Shown piece by piece: positions 23,531-32,866 of a stretch of 44,293 nucleotides of DNA. Position 1 is the stretch's first letter; every line of letters starts with the position of its first letter. A model generated the notes under the pieces. The model worked only from the letters and a program-made list of their open reading frames with translations, was not told the origin of the DNA and did not search any database. A program made the position numbers and the translations under genes. The stretch covers positions 1 to 44,293 of the forward strand of contig JBGPYB010000017.1 in assembly GCA_041493035.1 (NCBI GenBank), written 5' to 3'. This stretch comes from JBGPYB01 sp041493035. Lineage in GTDB: Bacteria > Acidobacteriota > Vicinamibacteria > Fen-336.

Positions 23531-23893
23531 ATGGCCGGATTCAGCGACGCCTTGAAGAAGATCGCGGCCAGAGTGCCAGAGACCCAGGTCCTCATGATCA
23601 TGGCTATCGATGGCATCCCGATCGAGAAGCTCGTCCTCCACCCGCACGCGAACATGGAGGCCGTGGCCGCCGAGTACACGACCCTCCTACGGGCGACGGT
23701 GTCCGCCGCGGGAGAGACGGGTCTCGGCGACCTCCGCGAGCTCTCCGTCGTCACCGACTCCATGACTGCCCTCCTCGTCGGCATTACCGGCGAGTACTTC
23801 CTCTTTGCGGCGCTGGCTCCCGGTGCTTTGGCAGGGCGCGCTCGGTTCGCGCTGCGCATGGCAGGCCTCGAGCTCGAGAGCGAGTTCGCCTAG
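23531..23893 (+). CDS. Roadblock/LC7-domain protein (MglB-like)
   Basis: A 120-residue single Roadblock/LC7 domain. KKIAARVPETQVLMIMAIDGIPIEKL gives the first helix and strand pair, and the ELSVVTDSMTALLVGITGEYFLFAAL region the central strands. In Myxococcus, MglB of this fold is the GTPase-activating partner of MglA and sets the polarity of type IV pili and gliding. No mglA-type GTPase is in the window, so the partner is unknown. Location just downstream of the pilMNOPQ block and 3 nt after the TPR gene supports a polarity or regulatory role, which is inferred. Confidence 0.85.
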   Translation: MAGFSDALKKIAARVPETQVLMIMAIDGIPIEKLVLHPHANMEAVAAEYTTLLRATVSAAGETGLGDLRELSVVTDSMTALLVGITGEYFLFAALAPGALAGRARFALRMAGLELESEFA

Positions 23894-23917
23894 GCTCCTT
23901 CCCCATCTCCCGAGACG

Positions 23918-23947
23918 TTGACAAGCTCTCGGACGGGGACGAATAAT
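23918..23947 (+). promoter_or_regulatory. Strong sigma-70-type promoter for accB-accC
   Basis: TTGACA at 23918-23923 and AATAAT at 23942-23947 (five of six) are separated by 18 nt. The expected start is near 23954, giving a leader of about 20 nt that carries GGAGAGGAGA before the TTG start of accB. Confidence 0.75.
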
Positions 23948-23974
23948 ACCCGCCTTCCCCGGAGAGGAGACCCA

Positions 23975-24466
23975 TTGAACCTCAAGGAACTCAAGGAGAT
24001 CCTCCAGATCCTCGACGAGAGGGAGATCACGGAGTTCGAGCTCGAAGAGCAGGGAATGAAGCTGCGGATCCGAAAGGCCGCCGCCCCCCTTCCCGCCGCC
24101 GCGGCTCCCCCGTTGGCTGCCGCTCTGGTCCCGCCCGGCCCCGTGACCACTCGTGCGGCTTCCAACGGCCCGACCATGGCGGCGATCGCCCCGGTTCCGG
24201 CCGAGAGCACTGATGACCCGGGCCTCGTTCAGGTGAAGAGCCCCATCGTGGGGACCTTCTATCGCTCCCCGGATCCTGCCTCCCCTGCTTTCGTCAACGT
24301 CGGGGATCGGATTCGCGTCGGCCAGGTGCTCTGCATCATCGAAGCCATGAAGCTCATGAATGAAATTGAAGCCGAGGTGGCTGGAGAGGTCGTGCAGATC
24401 CACCACGAGAACGCGCAGCCCGTTCAGTACGGCGAGCCCCTCTTCGCCATTCGGGTGGAGCGCTAG
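23975..24466 (+). CDS. accB: Biotin carboxyl carrier protein of acetyl-CoA carboxylase
   Basis: A 163-residue BCCP. The start is TTG at 23975, 5 nt after AGGAG; an upstream in-frame ATG (23918) lies inside the promoter and is rejected. Residues 1-35 (LKELKEILQILDEREITEFELEEQGMKLRIRK) are the usual N-terminal segment, followed by a Pro/Ala linker (36-83) and the biotinyl domain (about 84-163). K126 in EAMKLMNE is the biotinylated lysine, and the BCCP-type thumb segment GTFYRSPDP is present. It carries CO2 from biotin carboxylase to carboxyltransferase in the first step of fatty acid synthesis. The accC gene follows after 29 nt. Confidence 0.97.
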   Translation: MNLKELKEILQILDEREITEFELEEQGMKLRIRKAAAPLPAAAAPPLAAALVPPGPVTTRAASNGPTMAAIAPVPAESTDDPGLVQVKSPIVGTFYRSPDPASPAFVNVGDRIRVGQVLCIIEAMKLMNEIEAEVAGEVVQIHHENAQPVQYGEPLFAIRVER

Positions 24467-24495
24467 GCCGGTCGAGGCCTCCGGCTCTCGTCCCC

Positions 24496-25853
<1,358 letters not shown>

Positions 25854-25857
<4 letters not shown>

Positions 25858-26501
25858 GGCCCTTGGTCGCTCTTCCTCGCCGGCCGTTCCTGTATGCCAT
25901 TGTCGACACGAACTCCCTTGGAGGGCGTAGCGTGGGCGCCGCAGTCGCTGAATTGGCTCGTGGAGGCGCCGGCATCGTGCAGCTTCGCGCGAAAGGAGCC
26001 CCAGACGGCCTCTTCCTGACGTGGGCTCGGGAGGCCGTGGCCGCCGCGCGGAGCGCTCAGGTGCCGCTGCTGATCAATGACCGCGCCGACATTGCCCGGC
26101 TGGCGGGAGCCGACGGCGTCCACGTCGGTCAGGAGGACTTGCGCCCGGCCGACGTGCGCCGCGTCCTTCCCGCTCCTGCCATCGTCGGCCTTTCGACCCA
26201 CAACCTCGCCCAGTTGGAAGGCGCCAGGCAGGAGCCGATCGACTACATCGCCGTGGGGCCGGTCTTCCCCACGCGGAGCAAGGATCGCCCCGACCCCGTC
26301 GTGGGACTGGACCTCGTGAGGCAAGCCCGCGCGCTCACTGCGCTCCCCGTGGTGGCGATCGGCGGGATCGGGGGCACCACCGCGCGGCGGGTGGTCGAGG
26401 CAGGAGCGGACGGCGTGGCCCTCATCTCCGCGCTGCTCTCCTGCGAGGATCTTGCCGAGGCTGCCCGGGAGATCAGCCGGGCGCTACGGGCCACCGGATG
26501 A
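25854..26501 (+). CDS. thiE: Thiamine-phosphate synthase
   Basis: A 215-residue TIM-barrel enzyme that joins HMP pyrophosphate and thiazole phosphate. QLRAK (43-47), LINDR (73-77), GVHVGQEDL (88-96), GLSTHN (112-117), YIAVGPVFPTRSK (131-143) and AIGGIGG (168-174) are the family motifs for substrate and pyrophosphate binding. The GTG at 25854 overlaps the accC stop; TTG at 25863 is an alternative. No other thiamine genes and no visible TPP riboswitch are nearby, and the gene is coupled to accC and to the next membrane protein gene. A TenI-type paralogue cannot be excluded, but all synthesis motifs are present. Confidence 0.88.
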
Positions 26502-28837
26502 CGCAGACGGAGCACCACGACGCGCCCCGCTGGCTCCCGCTGCTTCTGATTCCGGTCTCCCTCTTGTCCGACCCCGTGGCGGCGCTGCCGCAGCTGTCGT
26601 ACTACTTCCGCGACTTCACACTAACCTTCTACCCACTGCGGTTCTTCGCAGCGCGTGAGCTGGCCGGCGGGCATTGGCCGGCCTGGAACCCCTTCGTGAA
26701 CGAAGGAACCTTCGTCCTCCCGGCTCTGTATCCGGCCGACCTTCTTCACGTCCTTTGGTCGGGTCCGGCGGCCGTCTCGTGGCTCCTGACGATGCATCTT
26801 CCCCTCGCTGCGCTGGCCTTCTACGGCATGGCACGGAGCCTTGGCGCATCGCGCTTCGGGGCCTCCGCGGGAGCGGCGGTCTACTCGCTTGGGGGCTTCG
26901 CTTTGTCGTGTCTGAATCTCTACGTTTTCCTCGAGGCCTTTGCCTGGGCCCCCCTCGTGGCCCTGGGGCTCTTTCGCTGCGGGATCCGCGGTGGGCGGTC
27001 GATCGTGGTCGCCGCCGCCTTCATCGCGATTTCCTTCTCGACCCTGGCCCTGGAGTTCGTGGCGCAGGGAGTCCTCCTGGGAGCTCTTCTAGGTCTCGTG
27101 ACGTCAGGGAGGCGTGCCCTGCCCCGCGTCGCGTTGGCGCTCGGTCTAGCCATCGGGCTGGCGGCCATCCCCATCGCCCTGGTCGTGGGGATCCTTCCAG
27201 AAACCGCGCGCGGCGGGGGCTTTCCGGCGGAGTGGGCGCTCTCCTTCGCCGCTCACCCCGTGGCATTGCTGCAGGTCATTCTCCCCGGTCTTTTCGGCTC
27301 CCTCTCGACTCTCCAGCACTGGTGGGGGGGGCGCTTTTTCACCGGGGGCTACCCCTATTTTGCAAGCCTCTACCTGGGCCCCCTCGCCCTAGGCACTGCG
27401 GCAGCAGGAATACCCGCTTTGCAGCCGACCCACCGGCGGGTCGTGCTGGGTGTGGGGGGCCTGGGGCTCTGGTACGCGTTGGGGTCGTCGGCTGGACTCT
27501 CACCGGTCCTTGTCTCCTTGCCGGTGTTCCGTTGGTTTCGTTTCCCGAGCAAGGCGCTGTTGCTCCCCTATCTGGCGATCTGCCTGTTCGTGGCGTTCGG
27601 CGCCGAGCGCCTACGGCGGGGAGAGGGCTGGCAAAGGGTAGCGACGGTGGGTGCCATTGCCCTGGCTCTGGGAATCATGGTCGCACTCCCCGTTCTGATC
27701 GCCCCGGAGGCCGTTGGCGAATGGCTTGCGCTCAGCCCTGAGGTTGGAGCGGACATGAGCCGGGCGGTTCCGCTCACCTGTGCGCGCGCGGTCGCTCTGG
27801 CCGGTCTGGTCCTCGCTCTCGCTTTCGCGGTACGTCGAGGGCGGGTGGCTCCCGCGCGGGGCGCCACGCTTCTGGTCGCTCTCACGGTGGCTGATCTCGC
27901 ACTCGCCGGCGCAGGAATGAATCCCCAAGTCAGCCGTGAGTTTTTCGAACCACTTCCTGAGATTCGCGCTCTTGGCCTCGATCAGCTCGACGGAGGGCGC
28001 GTCTTCTCTTATGGCGTCAAAGAGAGCCCAGCCTTCCGGCCTTTCTTGGAGGCCCGCCGACCGGGCACCGGTCTTTGGAGCTTCTTCGTCAACCGCCAGA
28101 CTCTCTTTCCGTTCAACAACATCGTCGACCGGGTCGAGACCGCCGAAGGCCTCGACCGGACGTCATTCCTCGCGAATCCGCCGCTCTTGTCCGAGGCCGC
28201 TTACGATCCCGGAGCAGTGGCGTCGGTGCTGCCGGTCCTTCGTGGCGCCGCCGTCTCAAGAGTGGTCAGCATCGACCCGCTCTCGCACCCTGATCTAAGG
28301 CTCTTGGCTGAGGCGCCTGCGGGTCCACCGGGTCTAGCGATTCGAGTCTACGAGGTGCTCGATCCCTGGCCCCGTTCCTACGTCGCCTGCCACGTGATTC
28401 TCGAGCAGAACCGCCTACGCGCCCTCACTCTTCCCTTGACTCCGGGCTTCGATCCTCGCCGTGACGTCGTTCTCGAAGAGGCAGCGCGCTCAGACTGTCG
28501 CGAGGGGAGAGTGGCGATGCGGGGAGGACAAGCGGCCGAGCAGACCTACGATGTCGTCACAGACGGCCCCGGCTATCTCGTTGCGCGCGATAGCTTCGCC
28601 CGCGGCTGGACCGCGCGAGTGGACCGTGCTCCCACTCCCGTCCTGAGGGCCAACGGGAAGCATCGAGCCGTCGCTGTTCCCGAAGGGCGCCATCAGGTGG
28701 TCCTGACCTACCGCCCTCCCGGCTTGCGGGTGGGGATCGCTGCCGCCACGCTGGCTGCGCTCACGACGCTGGCCCTCTGGCGTTGGCCCGTGCTCAACGC
28801 GCCGACTTCGACGGATCCCGGCCGAGCAACCTCGTGA
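26498..28837 (+). CDS. YfhO-like polytopic membrane protein
   Basis: A 779-residue integral membrane protein with about 12-13 hydrophobic helices in the first 500 residues and a C-terminal helix near 740-760, separated by a soluble domain (about 505-735) with AEQTYDVVTDGPGYLVARDSFARGWTARVDRA. This arrangement, including the extracytoplasmic C-terminal beta-domain followed by a last helix, is that of the YfhO family, a GT-C-type membrane glycosyltransferase group implicated in glycosylation of envelope polymers. An early loop contains YYFRDFTLTFYPLR, where GT-C enzymes have their acidic catalytic motif. The substrate is unknown. The ATG overlaps the thiE stop (ATGA). Confidence 0.8.
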   Translation: MTQTEHHDAPRWLPLLLIPVSLLSDPVAALPQLSYYFRDFTLTFYPLRFFAARELAGGHWPAWNPFVNEGTFVLPALYPADLLHVLWSGPAAVSWLLTMHLPLAALAFYGMARSLGASRFGASAGAAVYSLGGFALSCLNLYVFLEAFAWAPLVALGLFRCGIRGGRSIVVAAAFIAISFSTLALEFVAQGVLLGALLGLVTSGRRALPRVALALGLAIGLAAIPIALVVGILPETARGGGFPAEWALSFAAHPVALLQVILPGLFGSLSTLQHWWGGRFFTGGYPYFASLYLGPLALGTAAAGIPALQPTHRRVVLGVGGLGLWYALGSSAGLSPVLVSLPVFRWFRFPSKALLLPYLAICLFVAFGAERLRRGEGWQRVATVGAIALALGIMVALPVLIAPEAVGEWLALSPEVGADMSRAVPLTCARAVALAGLVLALAFAVRRGRVAPARGATLLVALTVADLALAGAGMNPQVSREFFEPLPEIRALGLDQLDGGRVFSYGVKESPAFRPFLEARRPGTGLWSFFVNRQTLFPFNNIVDRVETAEGLDRTSFLANPPLLSEAAYDPGAVASVLPVLRGAAVSRVVSIDPLSHPDLRLLAEAPAGPPGLAIRVYEVLDPWPRSYVACHVILEQNRLRALTLPLTPGFDPRRDVVLEEAARSDCREGRVAMRGGQAAEQTYDVVTDGPGYLVARDSFARGWTARVDRAPTPVLRANGKHRAVAVPEGRHQVVLTYRPPGLRVGIAAATLAALTTLALWRWPVLNAPTSTDPGRATS

Positions 28838-28849
28838 GCCCTGGCGTCT

Positions 28850-28869
28850 CCGCGGTCCCGGTGCCGCGG
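28850..28869 (+). terminator. Terminator-like hairpin after the YfhO-like gene
   Basis: CCGCGG (28850-28855) and CCGCGG (28864-28869) form a self-complementary stem around an 8-nt loop, followed by a pyrimidine/T-rich stretch (28871-28895). The rest of the 224-nt spacer up to folD holds no gene that I can support. Confidence 0.45.
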
Positions 28870-29010
28870 CCCTTGTTCTTCTGCTCCTCTTTCACTCTGT
28901 GGGTGCGCTGCCCTGCACGACGCCGCTGACACGCCGCCGCGAGGTGCGAGCGTGCTCTCGAATAGCTCCGCGGCAGCTCCTGGCGAATCCCTGTTCGGGT
29001 CCTCGAATCG

Positions 29011-29053
29011 CCGCCGATGTCGGCGGTCCCCCGTGACCGGACTGAAGTATCAT
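29011..29053 (+). promoter_or_regulatory. Promoter region of folD-coaE
   Basis: TATCAT at 29048-29053 (five of six) ends 8 nt before the folD ATG at 29062, and no Shine-Dalgarno is present, so the mRNA may be leaderless. A perfect inverted repeat CCGCCGA-TG-TCGGCGG covers 29011-29026, about where a -35 region would be. It could be an operator. Confidence 0.4.
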
Positions 29054-29061
29054 CCACCGCC

Positions 29062-29973
29062 ATGACGGCCACCCTCCTCGACGGCGCGGCGACGGCGCGG
29101 CAGATCCGCGAGGAATTGCGCGACGACGTCGCGAACCTTGCCGCGCGCGGCCACCGCCCCGGGCTGGGCGTGATCCTCGTCGGCGACGACCCCGCCTCGG
29201 CCGTCTACGTGCGCAGCAAGACGCGGGCGTGTGTGGACCTCGGCATACACCACGAGACGGCCCGGCTGCCGGCGACGGCCACGACCGCCGAAGTCGCTGC
29301 CCGCGTCGAGGACTTCAACCGCCGTGCCGACATCCACGGCATCCTCGTCCAACTGCCGCTGCCGCCGCAGGTCGACACCGCGCGCGTCCTGTCCGTCGTG
29401 GATCCGGCCAAGGACGTCGACGGGTTCCACGCGGTCAACGTGGGCCTTCTCGTTCAGAAGCGTCCGCGCTTCGTCGCCTGCACTCCGGCCGGTGTGATGG
29501 AATTGTTGGCGCGTTACAAGATCCCCGTGTCGGGGCAGCGGGCCGTGGTCCTGGGGAGAAGCGATATCGTGGGGAAGCCCATGGCGCTGCTCCTGCTCCA
29601 CGCCGATGCCACGGTCACGATCGCGCACTCGCGGACCCGCGACCTCCCCTCGGTCACACGCGAGGCGGACATTCTCATCGCCGCCATCGGCAAGCCGGGT
29701 CTCGTCGGCCCCGAGCACGTCAAGCCGGGAGCCGTCGTCGTGGACGTCGGGATGAACCGGATCCAGGACCGCAGTCAGGCGATTCGCCTTCTCGAGGCGG
29801 AGCGCCTGGAGGAGTTCGACCGCAAGGGCTATGCCCTGGTCGGGGACGTCTGCTTCCCTACGGTGAAGGAGGTGGCCTCGGCGATAACGCCGGTGCCGGG
29901 TGGGGTGGGCCCGCTGACCATCGCCCTTCTGATGAAGAACACCGTCAAGGCCGCCACGCCTCAGCCGGCCTGA
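29062..29973 (+). CDS. folD: Bifunctional methylenetetrahydrofolate dehydrogenase/cyclohydrolase
   Basis: A 303-residue enzyme that interconverts 5,10-methylene-, methenyl- and 10-formyl-THF with NADP. Y49 and K53 in YVRSK are the catalytic tyrosine and lysine (E. coli Y50/K54). GILVQLPLP, PAKDVDGFHAVN and VVLGRSDIVGKPMALLL (the dinucleotide-binding loop) are all present, as is PVPGGVGPLTIALLM at the end. The start at 29062 gives the usual N-terminus TATLLDGAATARQI. The coaE gene begins 3 nt after the stop, so the two are co-transcribed. Confidence 0.97.
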   Translation: MTATLLDGAATARQIREELRDDVANLAARGHRPGLGVILVGDDPASAVYVRSKTRACVDLGIHHETARLPATATTAEVAARVEDFNRRADIHGILVQLPLPPQVDTARVLSVVDPAKDVDGFHAVNVGLLVQKRPRFVACTPAGVMELLARYKIPVSGQRAVVLGRSDIVGKPMALLLLHADATVTIAHSRTRDLPSVTREADILIAAIGKPGLVGPEHVKPGAVVVDVGMNRIQDRSQAIRLLEAERLEEFDRKGYALVGDVCFPTVKEVASAITPVPGGVGPLTIALLMKNTVKAATPQPA

Positions 29974-29976
29974 TTC

Positions 29977-31155
29977 ATGCTCCGCGTCGGCCTCACTGGT
30001 GGGATCGCCTGCGGCAAGTCACGGGTCCTCGCCCGCTTCGCCGCCCGCGGCCTGTCGACCTTGGACCTCGACCGCGTTGCCCACGAGGCCCTGGCGGTGG
30101 GTGGAGCCGCTCACGACGAGGTCGTAGCTGCCTTCGGACGAGGGATCCTCGATGCCCACGGGCACATTGACCGGAAGATCCTTGGGCGGACCGTGTTCGG
30201 AGACATCGCAGCGCGGGCGCGGCTGAACGCCATCGTTCATCCGAAGGTTCGTGACGCCGAGTCCTGTTGGGCGGAGGGAGAGATGCGCCGCGGCGTCAGG
30301 ATTGCGGTCACCGACGCCGCGTTGCTGGTGGAGTCCGGCGTGCACCTCCGCTTCGATCGTCTGGTCGTCGTCCACTGTCCGGGCGACGAGCAGATCCGGC
30401 GTCTCATGTCGCGGGACGGAGTGGACGCGACGGCGGCCCGAGCCCGCATCGACGCTCAGATGCCGGTCGAGGAGAAGCGCCGCTTCGGCCACCTGGAGAT
30501 CGACACGTCGCGGGGGCTTTCCGACACCGATCGAGCCGCCGACGCTGCCGTTGACACTCTCGAAGGAGTCGCTGCCGATTGGGGCACGGCGGTGGCGGTT
30601 CCAACAGAGCGTGCTCTTGGTGCGCTGACCGCCTGGCCGACTCGTGCGCCGCGGGGTCTCTCGCCGCTCCCGTTCCTGGAGGCCATCGCAGCGTGGGGAA
30701 GCCTCGAGATGGAGCGAGCCGCTGGACTCCTGGTCCCGGCCCGGGACGGCCCTTGGTACCGACAGGGGGGGGGCGGTGCCAGCGAGCCCGCCGCGGCTGT
30801 CCTTGCCGCGCCTCTCGTGCTGTGGGCGCTCCATCGTGGTGCTCCCGACCCCGACTATCTCGCAAGCGCCTCGGCTTCCCTCGCGCGTCTCACCCACAGC
30901 GACGGCGGCGCGGTGGCCGATGCCGTGGCTGTCGCGCTGGCCTTGCAGCACGTTCTGGTGGACGGGCGGGCTCCAGCCAGGGGTTGGGCGACGCCGCGGC
31001 AACTCGGAGAGAGATGGGGGCGTGCGCCCTCGGCGCCGGGCATCGAAGCTCAGTTCGCACCGCTGCTGGTCGTCGCGGCGCGTGGGGTGCCGGAAGCCGA
31101 GGCCCCGGCCGAGGCCCTGAGAGCCCTTCGGGCCATCGAAGCGATGGGTCGCTAA
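29977..31155 (+). CDS. coaE: Dephospho-CoA kinase fused to a C-terminal DraG-like region
   Basis: A 392-residue protein. Residues 1-200 are a complete dephospho-CoA kinase: P-loop GLTGGIACGKS (5-15), LDLDRVAHEAL (29-39), IVHPKVR and DAALLVESG. It phosphorylates the ribose 3'-OH of dephospho-CoA, the last step of CoA synthesis. The family is normally about 200 residues; here about 190 more follow. That part (LEAIAAWGSLEMERAAG; SEPAAAVLAAPLVLWALHRG; ASASLARLTHSDGGAVADAVAVALALQHVL) resembles the helical core of ADP-ribosylglycohydrolases (DraG), especially the T-H-x-x-x-x-A helix motif, but the paired Asp metal motifs are not evident. The gene ends in a 4-nt convergent overlap with lapB. Confidence 0.9.
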   Translation: MLRVGLTGGIACGKSRVLARFAARGLSTLDLDRVAHEALAVGGAAHDEVVAAFGRGILDAHGHIDRKILGRTVFGDIAARARLNAIVHPKVRDAESCWAEGEMRRGVRIAVTDAALLVESGVHLRFDRLVVVHCPGDEQIRRLMSRDGVDATAARARIDAQMPVEEKRRFGHLEIDTSRGLSDTDRAADAAVDTLEGVAADWGTAVAVPTERALGALTAWPTRAPRGLSPLPFLEAIAAWGSLEMERAAGLLVPARDGPWYRQGGGGASEPAAAVLAAPLVLWALHRGAPDPDYLASASASLARLTHSDGGAVADAVAVALALQHVLVDGRAPARGWATPRQLGERWGRAPSAPGIEAQFAPLLVVAARGVPEAEAPAEALRALRAIEAMGR

Positions 31156-32336
31156 GGGCCCGTTCGCGGGCCCACCCGCTCTTCCACGAACGTGTTCCAC
31201 TCGTGGCAGTGGGGGCAGCGCCAGAGCATGTCGCCGGCCCGATAGCGGCACGCGGTGCAGAGGTGAGGGTCCCGGTAGAAGACCGAGCCCTCGGCGGCGT
31301 CGATGTATCGATCCACGGCCTCGCTGCCCACTCCGAGGGCTCTCAGGGTGAGCCACATCTCGAGGTGCGCGACGAGCACCTGGGGATTGGCTTCGACGGC
31401 GCGCAACACCAGGCCGAAGGCTTCGCCCGGTCGGCCTTCCTCTCTCAGGTGTCGGGCCAGGGCCAGACGCGCGCGCCAGTCGTTCTGATCCTGACGGATC
31501 ATCTTCTCGCAGAGGGCAGTAAAGCGAGAGGGTTCGCCTCCCGCCGCGTAGGCCCGGGACAGTCGTTCGAAGGCGAGATAGGCCCTCTCCGGGGCCGCCT
31601 GGATGGCGGACTCGAGGATCGCCGCCGCGCGGAGGGGATTCGATGCCGCATGGAGATCGGCCAGGCCGAGGTACGCGGGGAAGACGCGGCGGTCGAGGGC
31701 GAGGGCCGTCTCGTACGCAGCGACTGCTTCAGCGGTCCGGCCGGCCTGGGCGGCCTCGCTGCCGATCTCCGCCTGGAGGAAGCCCAGGACGATGCCGTCG
31801 TCGGTCTTGCGGAGACGGGACACACGAGTCGCCAGATCGTAGGCCTGCCGCCACTGCCGTTGCTCCTCATGTAGCTTCTCCAGGCCGATCAAGGCGTGGA
31901 TGTTCTTGGGGTCGATCTGGAGGACATCCTCGAAGGTCAGGGTCGCGCGATCGATGAAGCCGGCCTTCCGCAAGTCCATGCCCACGCAGACGAGGGCATG
32001 GGCGCGCTCGGCGCGGCTCAGGTCGGGACGGCCAAGGAGTCCCTGGTGAACCTGTATCGCCCGTTCCACCTGCCCTGACTCCCTCAACAAGTTGCCCAGC
32101 ACGAGCTGGATCTCGAGAGCGTCGGGCTCCCCTCGCGAGGCTTTGGCGAGTTCGCTGGCCGCCAGATCCACCTGGCCCGAGGCCAGGTAGTGCAGACCCT
32201 GGGTATAGTGGGGCGAAGTTCGAAATCCGGCCCGACCCGACAGCCCTGCGATTCGAAGCGCACGGGTGGCGGCGCGCCCCGCCACGAGACCCGCGACAGC
32301 GGCTAGCAGCACCGCCAGGAGGGCCGTGTCGGTCAC
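31152..32336 (-). CDS. lapB: LapB/YciM-like TPR protein with C-terminal rubredoxin-type zinc site
   Basis: A 394-residue protein. An N-terminal transmembrane helix (about 4-20) anchors it to the inner membrane, followed by about nine TPRs (45-345, for example HYTQGLHYLASGQVDLAASEL). A C-terminal rubredoxin-like tetracysteine site is formed by C360, C363, C374 and C377 in CTACRYRAGDMLWRCPHC. This is the LapB architecture. In enterobacteria LapB recruits LpxC to FtsH for degradation and so limits lipid A synthesis. Location at the end of the kdsD-kdsC operon, with a GTGA overlap, strongly supports an LPS role. Start is GTG 32336. Confidence 0.92.
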   Translation of the reverse strand: MTDTALLAVLLAAVAGLVAGRAATRALRIAGLSGRAGFRTSPHYTQGLHYLASGQVDLAASELAKASRGEPDALEIQLVLGNLLRESGQVERAIQVHQGLLGRPDLSRAERAHALVCVGMDLRKAGFIDRATLTFEDVLQIDPKNIHALIGLEKLHEEQRQWRQAYDLATRVSRLRKTDDGIVLGFLQAEIGSEAAQAGRTAEAVAAYETALALDRRVFPAYLGLADLHAASNPLRAAAILESAIQAAPERAYLAFERLSRAYAAGGEPSRFTALCEKMIRQDQNDWRARLALARHLREEGRPGEAFGLVLRAVEANPQVLVAHLEMWLTLRALGVGSEAVDRYIDAAEGSVFYRDPHLCTACRYRAGDMLWRCPHCHEWNTFVEERVGPRTGP

Positions 32337-32866
32337 GTCACGCCGATCGAGGACAGGACTCTCTCCCAGTCTCCCCGCGCGCGAAGGATGGACTCGATGA
32401 ACTCCCGAAGGCAGCCTTGCCCCCCGCGAGCTTCCATGATCATGAAAGCTTCGGCGCGCACTTCCAGGGGAGCATCGGCTGGGGCCGCGGTCAAGGAGAC
32501 GGCGCGCATGACCGGCAGGTCGTTCACGTCGTCACCAATGTAGGCAACCTCGCGGGCCTCGAGGCCTTCTGCGATCAGGATTTCGCGGAGGACGGACCCC
32601 TTGTCGGAGATTCCCTGGCGGACGATGCTCATCCCCAGCTCCGCTGCACGGACCGTGACCGCCTTCGAGTCGCGCCCCGAGAGAATGCCGGTCTTGAGGC
32701 CGGCGCGGTGGGCAAGGACGATGGCGAGGCCGTCCCGGATGTGGAATGCCTTGGCCTCGCTTCCGTCAGCCAGCAGGAGAACGGTTCCGTCGGTCATGAC
32801 CCCGTCCACGTCGGTCAGGATGAGCTTGAGCGCCCGGCAACGCTCCGCGAGGGCCTCGTCCTTCAA
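32333..32866 (-). CDS. kdsC: KDO-8-phosphate phosphatase
   Basis: A 177-residue HAD-family phosphatase that releases phosphate from KDO-8-P. The nucleophile and acid are D19 and D21 in LTDVDGVMTDG. The K/T motif (GILSGRDSKAV) and the Mg site GDDVNDLPVM are present, together with HIRDGLAI, typical of KdsC. The start is TTG at 32866, which overlaps the kdsD stop (TTGA) with GGAG 5 nt upstream; a longer in-frame ORF upstream lies entirely inside kdsD and is rejected. The lapB gene overlaps its stop. Confidence 0.94.
   Translation of the reverse strand: MKDEALAERCRALKLILTDVDGVMTDGTVLLLADGSEAKAFHIRDGLAIVLAHRAGLKTGILSGRDSKAVTVRAAELGMSIVRQGISDKGSVLREILIAEGLEAREVAYIGDDVNDLPVMRAVSLTAAPADAPLEVRAEAFMIMEARGGQGCLREFIESILRARGDWERVLSSIGVT

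Noticed and set aside
28838..29061. Possible tRNA or other small RNA in the spacer before folD (TTCGGGTCCTCGAATC resembles a T arm)
   Set aside because: No T-arm consensus GGTTCGAATCC, no matching acceptor stem and no anticodon arm on either strand.
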